Of a stretch of DNA of 64,000 nt, positions 37,140-48,323 are shown in pieces. Both the position numbers and the translations under genes were made by a program. This stretch comes from Gymnogyps californianus. Lineage: Eukaryota; Chordata; Aves; Accipitriformes; Cathartidae. Positions within the stretch are counted from its first letter, which is position 1. Each line of letters starts with the position of its first letter. A model generated the notes under the pieces. It had not been told where the DNA came from. It ran no database searches and saw nothing but the letters and a program-made list of their open reading frames with translations. The DNA lies in NCBI RefSeq assembly GCF_018139145.2, contig NC_059477.1, positions 33,087,502 through 33,151,501 of the forward strand, in the 5' to 3' direction.

Positions 37140-37190
37140 CTGCCGGGACCGAATCCCATCACCATCCCCACGGCGGAGCGGGGCACTCAC

Positions 37191-37349
37191 CCGGGCTGCC
37201 GGCGTGTCCCGCGGCGGGAGGCGAGCAAGGGCGGCCGAAACGGCTTCGGGACGGAGGAGGAGGAGGAGGAGGAGGAGGAGGAAGACGAGGAGGAAGACGC
37301 CGTGGGGAAGCGAGGGGCAGCGACCCGGCCGGCGGGACCAGCCCCAGCC

Positions 37350-37381
<32 letters not shown>

Positions 37382-37398
37382 GTGCAAGCTGCCGGCAT
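37191..37398 (-). CDS. HEG1: HEG1 exon 1: start codon, signal peptide, Pro-rich segment
   Basis: The ATG at 37398-37396 sits in a good context (gcgccATGC, with G at -3). It opens MPAACT followed by ten Leu and GLGLVPPAGS, a textbook cleavable signal peptide. The ten Leu are all CTG codons (the 37351-37380 repeat). A Pro run (residues about 40-49) from a CCT repeat and a basic stretch follow. The exon ends at CCCGG|gtgagt after 208 nt, in phase 1, matching the phase 1 entry of the mucin exons. Human exon 1 also encodes a Leu-rich signal peptide and Pro/Arg-rich low-complexity sequence. No upstream in-frame ATG was seen. Transcript support is not available. Confidence 0.85.
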
Positions 37399-37844
37399 GG
37401 CGCTGGGGGTGGATGGGGAGGGAAGTGGGGGGGGGGGGGGGGGGGGCGGGGGGGAGTGGGGGTGTGGTTGTTCACATGCCCGGAGCAGGGCAATGAATAA
37501 CCACGTAAATACCGATTTTTAATTAATTCACGGTGCCCCCCCCCTCCCGGGGCGGCGCAGAGGGCGGCCGCCCCGGTCTTAAAAGTGCAGGGTGCCCATC
37601 ACGGAGGGGGTGAAGGGGGGGGGGGGCGGCCAGCAGCGGCAGCAGCCTGCGGCCAAGTGCCGGCGCCCGAAAGTAAAAGGGCAGGCGGCAGAGGCTCCTC
37701 CTCGAGCCTGACATCACCCAGCCGCGGCTCGGCTCGGCTCGGCACGGCCCGGCTCCGCACGGCCCCCCCCGGCCCGGCCCCGAGCGGCCGCCCCTCCCGC
37801 CCCGCGCAGCCGTCGGGCCGCCCGCTCCCTCACCCGGCTGTGTG

Positions 37845-37885
37845 CATTATTATTATTATTATTATCATTATTATTATTATTATTT
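37845..37885. repeat. (ATT)n microsatellite
   Basis: About thirteen ATT units with one ATC interruption, in the otherwise GC-rich region upstream of HEG1 exon 1. A T-rich tail to about 37917 follows. Confidence 0.9.
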
Positions 37886-38450
37886 TAATTCTTTTTACTT
37901 TTACTTTATTTTTCCTGATGCATCTCCCAGCCGCGCCGGGCGAGCAGGAAACCCCCTTGCCCACCACCCCCAGCCGCCAGCCGCCGAGGAGGTGCCCTGC
38001 CGCCGCAGCCTTATCGCTACCGCGTTTAAATGCGGACTAGCGCGCAAGTCCCGCGCACCAGCCCCCGGCGGGGTGCGGCGGCCCCGCTCCCGGCAGGACC
38101 ACCCCCCGGCTCCCGGCACGGCCACCTCCGCGCTCCCGGCACCGTTGTCCCCCCCCCCCCCCGCTCCCGGCAGTGCCGCCCCCGGCGCATCGCCCCGCGG
38201 CACCAGCTGCCGCACGAAGGCGTTTGGCTCTCAAAGGGCAGCACTACCCTGTTTCATTTTCCAGGCCCCACGCGCGATGGCGGGAGGTCAGGGGGAGCAG
38301 GCCAAAGCAACCCGGCTGCAATAAGGGCGTCCCGCACGCTGCCTCGCCCTGCCCGGCCCGGCCCGGCCCGGGTCCCGCACGCCGCTACGGGGAAGTCGGC
38401 TCCGCGACGCTCCCGCGCTCGTTTTTGAGCTACAGGGAAACAAAGCAGGG

Positions 38451-41400
38451 ATTGATCGATCGAGTCCGGTATCACGGCTCTGGCTGCGACCAATACAGCT
38501 TCTGAAGCGGATGAAAACCTGGCCGGTTGTGCGCTGCTTTGCAAGATTGGAAAGTTTCTTTCCAGACGAGCGTGGTGAACATTAGGTAGCCCCAAACTTA
38601 ATTCCCGTCGAGATCAAGTCCTTGCCAAATAACTTCAAATCTTTTATTGATTATAAAGCTAACCCGCTCTCCTTTAAATGCCAGCAGCAGCGTTTGAGGC
38701 TGCAGCTTCTTGCAGTGGTGAATTTCCCAGGCTGGGCTGTACGGGAGGCAAAGGATTTCCCTTTATTGTTCTGAAATTCCCTTTCATAACTTCATGCTCC
38801 TGGTTCTGTGAGAGAGCACGCCACGGAGCAGCAGGTCGGGCTTTGCCGAGGCTGCTGCCATCCCGATGCGCCGGGTTTACCGTCCCCGCTGAGCTCCCCC
38901 TCCCCAGGGAACAGAAACCCTCCCTGGGCAGCCTCTCCCCTCTGAGCCGCTCCTGGGCCCTTTGCTTTTCCCTTGAGTTATTTCAGAGTCGGGCTTAATT
39001 TCCACAAGCCAAGCAGAATCCGACATTTCAAAGGGGGGGTGACAAGCGACAATACACCACATCCTGGTATCTGCAGCCTCGGACAAAACCCGGACCTGGT
39101 CCACAGCCCCCCGCTCCCCGATTCTCCCTTCACAAAAGCAGAAGTCGGTGGCTGACACACACACTCTCCTGAAAGCCTCTTTTCACCCAAAAGGTGGCAC
39201 TGATGAGCCCACACCAGCATGTTGATGACCCTGGCTTTACCCAGACACAGGACCTGGTCTCCCCTGCTCCTATGCTTTTCTCTCAACATGCGGGTGCTTT
39301 CTGCACCTTCCCACGCAGCTTTGCAATGAAGCACACTTGGAAATCTTCACTCTGATGCTTGCATAATCATAGATGAAAGCCTTTTCCAAGGCAGCCCTTT
39401 GAGGCACCCCTTATCAACCCATTCTCTATTCTATTGCCTACAACTTTTGGCATCTTCTTGCCTCAGATTTGCTTAAACTCAAGGAACAAGTCAACCTAGT
39501 GTCAGTTTGGGAAGTACCACACGTTAGGAAATGAAGCACAAACAAATCACAGCGACACTTTAATTATTCAAGTAAACATCCCAGTCCTGGCAAAAGGGGA
39601 CATTTGAGTGACCCAGAAACCACAGGCAGTTACCACCAAGGTGCATGGTCACGCAGGACATCTTTAGGCTCCTTCAGCCTATGTCAATGTACTCATACGT
39701 TCTTTATGGAATAGGTTGTTTAAAAAAAAGCTTCCTCGTTGACAAGATGGAGCTACCAATACGCAGCTAAGTGATCTGCCATCATGGGATTGAGTTATAG
39801 CTCAGGTGAAGAGCTGTGAAGAATTTTGATACTTTGGGAGGTGGCACAGGGAGCGTAGAGCAGCAGCTCAAATACTTGAGGATATCTGTATACATGAAAT
39901 GCAGGACTCCACATTATCAATTCCTAAGATAATATCAGTAATAATTATGATTCTTCAGAAAGTTTTGTTAGTCCCTGGAACAAAAGTCTTGCCAACAAGC
40001 AAATCTGACACCTTCCTACATCCTTTACCTGTGTGATACAGGTGAGGCAGCAGGGGCAGAGAAACCTCTCCGAGGTCAACAATATGCAATCAGGGCTGCG
40101 TGGGGCAAATGAAAGCTAAACCCAGCCCTGACATGAAATGGATGCTCTTGTGTCTGCTCACGCTCAAGCCTGAGGGCCCTAACACTGAGCCTAGAGCTCT
40201 CATTCCCTTTCCCCCCGCCTTTCCCAAGAGACTTCCCCAATGTCTAAGCCATGTAGCAGCTCCCTGCTCTTACTGCATCCTCCCAAGCTGTAAATCCAAC
40301 CAGCAGGAAGCACAGTAACAAATGCTTTTCCCAAAAAGTCTCAAGTTCTTCCTACTGTTTTACTCAACAGGCACATCGAGAGCAATAGCAGAAGCAGGCA
40401 AATGCAACACAAACGTTGCTGAAAGAACAACCGGTGTCTGTATTGAATGGCTCCATCTCCCCGTGCCCCTGCAGTGCATCCATAGCATGACCCATGGAGC
40501 CATGAGCAGTGAAGACCCGGATTAACCCCATGGGGGGGGGGAACAGCTAATGCCCTCTCCCAAATTGCCATTAAACCTGCCCGAGCTGGCGTAGCACTGC
40601 ATTTCTGAACCAAACAGGGTATTTGTGACCGTCAGGGGGGTAACCATGAGGACCATACACCCACAGGCAGGGCTAGCACCAGGAAACGCCGGCCAAACGG
40701 CCCTGCACTGCCCTTGAACCGGCCACATCCCGGCAGAGCTTAATATAGGTGGGAAAACACACCGCTGGGCCGGCCGGCGGGGCTGGGGCTGGCCCATTGC
40801 AGCCTCCAACACACACAGCACCGGTGAGGCTGCTGCCTTTGCCGGCCCTAGCTGGGGCAAAAGCCCCGCAGTGTGAACCTGTGCATTTAAACCAGTATTT
40901 ACTGTCAGAAAATAATCTCTCTCCTCTCTCCGTCACGGTTCCAGTCACAAGCAACACATTATTCACAAGCACCTGGAAAGGAAACACTGATATTCAGGCA
41001 GTTTCAGACTTCCCAAATGTAATCCCTTCCCCCCTCAGGTGCCTAATTTGCCAAGGTTTAGTGGCTGTAAATTTAAGGCTACTGTGTTTTCCTGCCATGT
41101 TATTTTATTCCTACCTTCACTGCTTCAAAGGAATACCCCTGCACCAAAGAAGTCAATTTATGACTGATTTTTTGAGCTCCAGCTCCAACAGCCACATGAA
41201 AACATGGAGAAAAAAAATCACTTTTTTTTTTAAATTGATTTTTTTTTTATCCATTGGGACTGCAGAGGGTGGTGTGGTGGGGATACCACCCCTGCCACCC
41301 ACGTGTCACGTTAGACACCCTCCTGGGAGGCTGGGGAAGAAGCATCGGTGGTGGGAGGAGGATGCTCTGCAGCAGGATGAAAGTGGCTGCGTGGAGCGTG

Positions 41401-44171
41401 AGAGCTCAGCGAAGGCCACCGGCGCTTGGCTTTTCCTCATGCGGTCCTAGATTTGTTTATCCCCGTGGCACGACTGCACGCTCTGCTGCTGCATCCTGCT
41501 AATAATTGTTACAGGGCAGCTCCGGGCTGAGGGCTGCTCCCCTCCCTCCTTCAGAGCACAAAACTAATAGGAGATTTAAATGCATGAAATCGTGCCTGAG
41601 GAGTCAGACAGGCCAGGCAAACCCTGATGTAAAATAATGCCACCACATCCTCCTGAAAGACGCTGTGACCTCAAACGTCTCCCCAAATTATGTATAAAAT
41701 ACATTTAACACTTCCATCTGAAAGCAGCCAGCATGTTCAACACACAAAGGAGTTAAAACCAAACAAAAACTTCATCAACACAGGAAGCCTCTAACATAAC
41801 TATATAAAACATGATTGATATCATACACTGATTAATTGAATCCCACCCATCACCTTGTTTTGGGGGAGGAAAAACAGTGTGTGTTTTTATTTCACCTCGA
41901 TTTCCACTCTCCAGATTGAGGGGCTGGAGACATGTGATTGGATTTGCCCAGTTCTGCATTGTTTCGGTCTGAAATCACCAAAAACCACAGGAGTCTCTAC
42001 AGAAGAGGCATCTCGATAGCACTTCGTCAGGATTACATTGACCGGTCCCTTCTCTCCGGTTCTATAGAAGCCTTTTGCAGCCCCGGCCAATGTCATGAAA
42101 CTCCTGCAGCTCCCTTGAAACACAGCCCAGATCTGTCCAAAACTTGGACCAGGCTCATAAACCTCAGACAAGTTTTAAGCTGATGATGAATTAAGGTACA
42201 AAGTGAATGTTTTCTACTCCTGGAATTTGTTATTAAAAGTCCTGAGTTTCCGAAGTGGACAGATAGTTCCTAACCGAGTAATTAATTACCTTTCCCATCT
42301 CCTCTCGATGCCGTAAGCCATCCATTAATGGATCCCAATCATCCAAAAGGCACTTAGTACCTGACAATTTTTCTTGAAATTTTGGGGGTGGTGGTATTTT
42401 ATTGATTTATTTTTACAAGAACTGCTTGCCTTGTACCTCGCTTGGAAGCAGCTTGTTCCGGATACTTGACATTTGGAGGTCAGGATGGATATGGGTCTTG
42501 TGATCTCTTCTCATCCCTCACAGAAAAATGCACAACAAATTAAAATGATGTTGCATTTTGAATTCTGTCACTGGAAATAAAACCCATATTTTCAGGGGGG
42601 GGCAGGGGGGGGAAGTAGGAATCAGCCATTTAAATCTAGCTAGGAACAAACAATTCTAAATTTCTGGTTTATTTCTTTTAGGACGCTTTTCAGCCAGCTC
42701 TGGTTTGGAGCGCATCAAGAAAAACACGGCCATTTCAGAGCTGAGCACAACACTGCACAGCAGCGCCCTTAAAATCCAGAAAGAAGCCCCTGCCAAAGTT
42801 TACAAGCAACATTTGGATCCGATGAAGTTACAGGTGCGCTCCTTGACCGCTGTATTTCTGGGAGCGCGCCCGTGCTTCCATTCGCTCTCGCACGAAGGGG
42901 GGCAAATCCCAGGTATCGGGGGGTACGTGCATGAAAATCACATGAAAAAAGCCACAAGAAGCAGAAGGCGGAAAGGGAAGGAGCCTCTCTTGAGCCATAC
43001 GGGCTTTTAAGCTATTTATTCCTAGCCTGCACTTTGCTGCTAGAGCCTCTCATCCATAGCTTTTATGGCTGTTACTGCTGAGGTCTCACCTCGTCTCAGG
43101 TTTAAGTGATGCTATGCCAAATGTGGGTCTCGGCAACACACCGCTGTGGAATATAAGCAAGTCCATTATATACCTCTTTTATATGGAGTTAGCAAATTTA
43201 TAGGTTGTCTACAAAATTTTCTTTTATCCTAGTAATTGCCTTTTCTAAAATTCAGCAGGCAAGGGCAATAATTCAAATAACCTCGGTTTCCCACTAACCT
43301 AAATGTTAATCCTAGGCTGGCTCCTGCGATTCAGCAAATCTCTTCCAACCTTGCAGGTGTATGATGCTGTTTAAGAAACTCTGCCTGTCTGAACCAGAGG
43401 TGCATGGGCGAGAGCATACCAGCTCATGGGGCACAGAGAGCCCCCCGTGCCTAAATTCGGCCATGCACAGAGGCATAATTTCTTATTTTGTCACCATTCT
43501 TTGCTACTTCAACACTGTGGTCACAACTATCTGCTATGAATAAGTGACCATGGCAGGTGTGTGATTTTTTTGGCCACCGTACACAACAAAGACCATCCAA
43601 GGAAATGCAAAGCTGATCAAGAGAGAGACAAGAGGGCAGAAAAAAAGACAGGTTTGAGCTAAGCTATGGATTTAAGGAGCTTGGTTCTCCCCATGCAGAC
43701 TCCTCATGGGACACAGAGGCAGATCCAGGGGGATGATGACAATTTATGTAAGAGCTGTCTCTTAATGCCAGTATCACAATAAAACTTCAGTTTTCTCCTG
43801 CCCATTCTTAGTCTTGACTATTTGTGCTGCAAGTTTTTTGAGGCAGAAGATTCTGATTTCTGGACCCGTTCAGTGTTGTGGGATCACAAATGCAGCACGA
43901 GCTTCCAGGCAATACTGCAAGGCAAGTAATAAAATCTTTATCCTTCACTGCCTTCTGTGCTTGTATGTTCCGCAAAGGAAGCCATCAAAACTAGAGGCAC
44001 CAATTTACAGCTGGAGTCTTCAAAAAGAAACAAAACCGAGCTTTTACATCCACATCTCTCTCGAAAACAAATGTTTTCACACCCTGACCCATTGCAAAAC
44101 ATTCTCATTTCTCAAATAATAATAATAAAAAAGTAAAATTTCCAGCTGAAAGGAAAATAATTATAGATACT
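38451..44171. other. Intergenic, nothing assigned
   Basis: This is sequence upstream of HEG1. It contains diverged low-complexity patches, including a MIR-like stretch near 40020-40120, and no splice-bounded or domain-bearing frame that I could recognise. Confidence 0.5.
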
Positions 44172-44569
44172 TATCCTGGTTTCGGCTGGGATAGAGTTAA
44201 TTTTCTTCTTAGTAGCTGGTACAGGGTGTTTTGGACTTAGTGTGAGAATAATGTTGATAACACGCTGATGTTTTAGCTGTTGCTAAGTAGCGCTTATCCC
44301 AAGTTAAGGACTTTTCAGTTTCCCATGCTCTGCCAGCAAGCAGGTGTGCAAGAAGCTGGGAGGGAGCATAGCTGGGGCAGCTGACCCGAACTAGCCAAAG
44401 GGTATTCCATACCATGCAACGTCATGCCCAGTATATAAACAGGGGGGAGTTGGCCGGGAGGGGCGGATCGCTGCTCGGGCATCAGTCAGCGGGTGGTGAG
44501 CAATTGCATTGTGCATCACTGGTTTTTTTCCTTAGGTTTTATTCTTTTTTTTTTCTGTTATATTCCTTT

Positions 44570-44601
<32 letters not shown>

Positions 44602-44762
44602 GTTAGTATTATATTTTATTTTACTTTAGTTATTAAACTGTTCTTATCTCAACCCATGAGTTTTACTTTTTTTCGATTCTCCTCCCCACCCCACTGGGAG
44701 CGGGGAGCAGTGAGCGAGCAGCTGCATGGTGCTTAGCTGCTGGCTGGGGTTACACCACAACA
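44172..44762 (+). mobile_element. Avian endogenous retrovirus solo LTR
   Basis: It opens tcctggtttcggctgggata and closes ggctggggttacaccacaac, the ends of a common avian ERV LTR family. Inside are a TATA box (tatataaa, 44432-44439), an LTR-type polyadenylation signal (attaaa, 44632-44637), and tatctcaacccatgagtttt typical of the family's R-U5 end. No retroviral coding sequence flanks it, so it is a solo LTR left by recombination. The terminal TG appears mutated, and the edges are good to a few bases. Confidence 0.85.
44571..44601. repeat. (ATT)n microsatellite inside the LTR
   Basis: About ten ATT units lie between the TATA box and the polyadenylation signal of the solo LTR, preceded by T-rich sequence. 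Confidence 0.85.
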
Positions 44763-47700
44763 ATGCTAACAAAGATTACATGGCTTAGAAGATAGGAGGG
44801 CCTTTACACAATGACATTAACCAAACTGCAACCTATACACGACATACGATGCTCAGAGCTGGGTCCCAAACCCACCTTCAGGGAACCTGAATATTCATGA
44901 AAGCCGCAGCATCTGGAGTCACAGCCTGGCTCCTGGGGGGGTGAAAGCAGCACATTCCCGCTTGCTGTGGCAATCTCTACCTGCATTTCTTCCCTTCAAC
45001 CACTAAACATGAAGCTGATAAATTCCTACTCCTAATTTCAACCATTTTTTTTAGAGTGCTACAGAAGCTACAGACATTTTTGACACAACACCCTGATCTT
45101 TGGCAATGCAACTGCTCTTTCTTTCTTGCTGGAAAAGCTTCCTTGATGTGCAAAGCACTGCATACCTGTACAGCCTGAATTCGAGTCTCCAACGCTATAG
45201 AGCCTGTGGAGTTATCAGTGCTAAAACAAGGCTTCCCTCCACTCTTACCATGCCAGAGCTAATGCTCCGGGAAGATCAGCATGTCCCTTTTCAAGCATTA
45301 AACAGGAAAGTTGCTCTACTCATGACCTGTAACGGCAGCAAGGAAACCAGCCCTATGTGATGCGTTCCTCCCTTGCAGATACGAGGGGAGGAAAGGACCA
45401 GGTGCCCATACTTACCGGGTGGCAGAGGCAGCTGGTTCCTGCTGTGCTGGTGGTGCCAGTGGAGGAGGTGGCAGAGTTTCTCCAGCAGCAGCATGTGGAG
45501 CCCAAAGACCAGAAACCTCTGGAACGATGTGCTCCACAGAGCATCTCCTCTGCTGCCAGGCCCCAATAGCAGCTATTGCCATCCGGCGCTGATGCCAGCC
45601 CTGCTGCTGCCTTTCTCCAGACATAGCGAGGCATGACCCACCCCTGCACCCCAGAGCCCTCTGAATGTCCTCTCACCAGGCCCCTGCACGGTGTGGTGCC
45701 TTCCTCCGGCAGCTGGCGGAGGCTTTGCCAGGAGGCAAACACAACTGAAATTGTTCCAGAGGACGTTGGGATGCAAAGGGCTGCTGGAGCTAAAGGGGGA
45801 GGACGGTGGTGGCAGGGGAAAGGGACAGCTGCTGCAGACTTAGCTGCCCGAAAGCAAAGCTGTGGGGCACCTTCCCAATACTGCTAGACCAAGGGAGAAG
45901 CTGCTTGTATTTCGGGTCCATCACATCCCAGTTTTGGGGACGAGCAGGGACCACAGTGCCAGAGAGGCAAACACTCCCCCCCACCAAGTCATCTGGCTTC
46001 AACCAGCACAGCTCCTCAGCGAGGTACACGGCCAAGGGACCTTCCCCATCCTCCCTCTCTGGATCTCCTGATTGCTGCCTTATTTTAAGAAGGGAACTAA
46101 ATTGTTTAGGAGCTAACAAAGAAGTTAACCCAGGAATTTCTGCCCATTAATCACTTCATGCCGTGCTCTGGGGTTTTCTTTTGTTCAAGCTACAGAGAAA
46201 CGCAGGGCTGGACAATCCCCGTCTTGGGAGGGAAGGCACTCCACAATATTTTGATTCGACAAGACTTTATGAAATACAAGATTTTACAGTAATGGCATTA
46301 TGGTTGTGTATCAAACTGTAACAGGGATAACACAGCATCATGCAGCTTGCCAGCAGTTGATCAGCACCGAGGAGCGTTTGAAGTTTGCACAACAGCAGTA
46401 GCTGCCAAGGTCAAGGATGCTACAAGCACAGGGAGGGCTCTGGAGCTGCTGGTTCAAGGGAACCCACAGAAAGCTTCAGCACGGAGCCACATCCCCACAA
46501 CAGATCCAGACTCTTTGGAAACCAAAGGCAAAAGGCAATGGAAGGAAGGAACCTGGAAGGAGCGTTTCCAACACAGAACGACTGACTTGAGGTGGCTCAG
46601 AGCCGGCCACACAAGCATAACTTCCCTTTTGCCTCTACTGAGATAATTAAAGTTAAAAACACTTACTAAAAGACCTGTGACCTTGAAAAATGAATACGCT
46701 TTCTGCAGTGCATCAGGATTGCTCTCTTCTTCATCTCAGCAGAAAGCCTCCTTTGCTTCCCTCTGTAAGAAAACTGGAAGAGCCAAAGCTGCAGCTGGCC
46801 GGACCACAAGATGGGACGGAGGGTCACAGCTGGTAATGCCAGGGCACCGAGCACTGGCAAGCAGAACAGCGCTCAAAGGCATCGAGTGTGCCCACAGCAA
46901 GCATGGAGAGGAGTTCCTGGTGTCTCGAGCTTCTATTGCACAGAAGGAGAAATAAATAATCTAAAGGCTGAAACGATCAGAGACGAAAGGAAGGGAAAGG
47001 CAGTGATTTCCCCCTCCTTGTAGCATCAGAACTGATTTGTGGTGCTGGGGCTTGCCTTAACCCAGAGCCCTCCCTCACACCTCTGCGGGTCTCTGCCAGG
47101 ACTGCTGCCTGCAGGCAAGACAGCGCTCAGCAGAGGGGTTTTTCCCCGGGGAGCAGAAGCGACGGTGATGGGGGTGTCCACGTAAGACCTCACCCCACCC
47201 CACAGCCACTGCCCACCAACCCTAAGGCCTGCGCGGGAAATCCTGCACCATCCCCAGCTGAACCTCCCGCATCCCAAATCATAGCAGCGGGAGAAACGGC
47301 TCCTTGTGGGAGCTCACTATGGGATGGGCTTTAAGCAAAATAAGCAAAGACGAGGCTAAACGTATTTTGTTAAGGCACTTCTGAACCATCTGTCCCTTCA
47401 GCCAGCAGATGCTCTATTTGGACCCAGCTATGTCGTCAGGTCCCAGGTGTCACGTCAGAAAGGATGTGGGAAATCACTATGAACAGCTTCTAAGACATCA
47501 TTTCACAGTTTTACAGTAGAGGTCATTATAATGCATTACTGCATTTAAATGTGCGATTCCAGTTGTGAATATATTTCATAATCTTCTTGCACTTGCCACT
47601 GATTCTGGCCTATTGTCTAATGCCTTAAAGTACTTTCTAAGACCTTGGTAATTGAAACGCTGAGGTAGAAAATCACTGTATTACAAGCAGGCAAATTCAT

Positions 47701-48157
47701 GCCGAGAGGAGAAGTGCGTTGACCTGGAAGGTCGCATCCACCCGTGACACAGCTGGGAGCGGGGCGCTGGCTCCTGCTGCCGAGGTCACCGCTCCCAGGC
47801 ACAAAGCATCCCTAGTCACCCAGAGGACATTTGAAATGGGGTGTTGTAAGCTTTTATAGTGGCGACAGTCTTTAGAGCTCAATAGCGCTTATAATTGAAT
47901 TCTTTAAAAGGATTATATTGTCCTCAGTAACTCATCACTTCCCTGGACTGGCCCTTTCATTTGCATTTTTTCCCCCATTTTGGGTAAGATTTGAAACCCA
48001 GCAATGTTGTAGTTTGCATAAACAAACAAGCCTTGAATATATAAATAACTATTCACATCCTTTTCATACATATTCAAGTATTTCACAATGCACCGTGGCA
48101 GCCATTAGCATTTCTAAATGCTTTTTGAAGTGACGGCTTGATTTTTTTTTGTGTCCT
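44763..48157. other. Region 3' of SLC12A8, probable 3' UTR plus intergenic
   Basis: The SLC12A8 stop codon is at 48158-48160, so its 3' UTR should extend leftwards from there. I saw no canonical AATAAA on the minus strand over about 3 kb. A TATAAA variant lies near 47850. The 3' end is therefore not placed. Open frames at 45.3-45.9 kb have no recognisable domain. Confidence 0.45.
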
Positions 48158-48323
48158 TTACTGGAATTGATTCCCAAACTCCTCTCTGCTGATAAGCGAG
48201 GACTGGTGATAGCGGTCCCGCGAGGCAAAGTCTGCGTTCTCCTCGGTGAGCTGTGTGGTCTCCATGCCAACTGTTGCAAAGGACGGTGTCACCACGATCT
48301 GCTCCTTGGGAGATGGCCTTCTC
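48158..48323 (-). CDS. SLC12A8: SLC12A8 last coding exon
   Basis: Acceptor CTTCTCTGTTTGCAG, then GAGAAGGCC and a stop TAA at 48160-48158. It encodes RRPSPKEQIVVTPSFATVGM, then ETTQLTEENADFASRDRYHQ and SSLISREEFGNQFQ. The human tail I remember has SPQEQIILAPS, QLTQENADFATRDRYHHSSL and NREQLMPHY, so the cytosolic core is conserved while the last residues differ. The first G completes the Arg codon begun in the exon at 51003. Confidence 0.95.

Larger units (their letters stand above)
17501..37190. other. Long HEG1 intron interval, 5' exon(s) unassigned
   Basis: About 19.7 kb between the first recognised array exon and exon 1. Human HEG1 has further N-terminal coding sequence here, but I could not find a convincing homologue. 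Two splice-bounded phase 1-1 minus-strand candidates (21062-21232 and 19571-19621) are discussed as a finding. The interval carries CR1 fragments near 27.7 and 31.3 kb and MIR-like remnants near 34.6 and 35.9 kb. The longer plus-strand open frames (for example 26221-26820 and 33572-34210) show no domain, repeat family or codon signature and are regarded as chance. Confidence 0.5.
1..37398 (-). other. HEG1: HEG1 gene, 5' and middle part (start codon to SEA-like region)
   Basis: Spanning entry for the gene whose exons are listed separately. HEG1 is a single-pass type I membrane protein of endothelium and endocardium. Its short tail recruits KRIT1/CCM1 to cell junctions (family knowledge). In the window I see a signal-peptide exon, an array of Ser/Thr/Pro-rich exons, one large mucin exon, a calcium-binding-type EGF exon and the start of the juxtamembrane domain, all on the minus strand. 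Identification rests on the large mucin exon (GGERTLLSI and RSNISSDGG blocks), on the EGF exon ([11 protein letters not shown]...GYELEKG) and on the CNLVR junction, all close to my memory of human HEG1. Internal mucin exons are symmetric phase 1-1. Not found: the exon(s) between exon 1 and 17.5 kb, the first EGF domain, and everything after the first SEA-like exon, most of which should lie beyond position 1. Confidence 0.93.
36950..38450. promoter_or_regulatory. CpG island over HEG1 exon 1 and promoter
   Basis: Base composition changes abruptly to very G+C-rich with frequent CpG. It includes GGGAGGG runs (36975-36992), long G and C homopolymers (about 37428-37446 and 38149-38162), and short reiterated blocks such as cggctcggct (about 37727-37745) and gctcccggca (38085-38172). 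HEG1 exon 1 lies within it on the minus strand, so the promoter is expected at roughly 37.4-38.3 kb. I see no convincing TATA box. The next gene upstream ends about 10 kb away, so the island most likely serves HEG1 only. Confidence 0.8.

Noticed and set aside
36761..37522. Long plus-strand open frames (147-253 codons) over the CpG island
   Set aside because: They arise from GC-rich low-complexity sequence and the palindrome, which mirrors one strand onto the other. The minus strand here carries the HEG1 signal-peptide exon with a proper donor.
45353..45742. 129-codon minus-strand open frame downstream of SLC12A8
   Set aside because: It overlaps other equally long frames on both strands and has no domain. 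It is most likely G+C-rich noncoding sequence.
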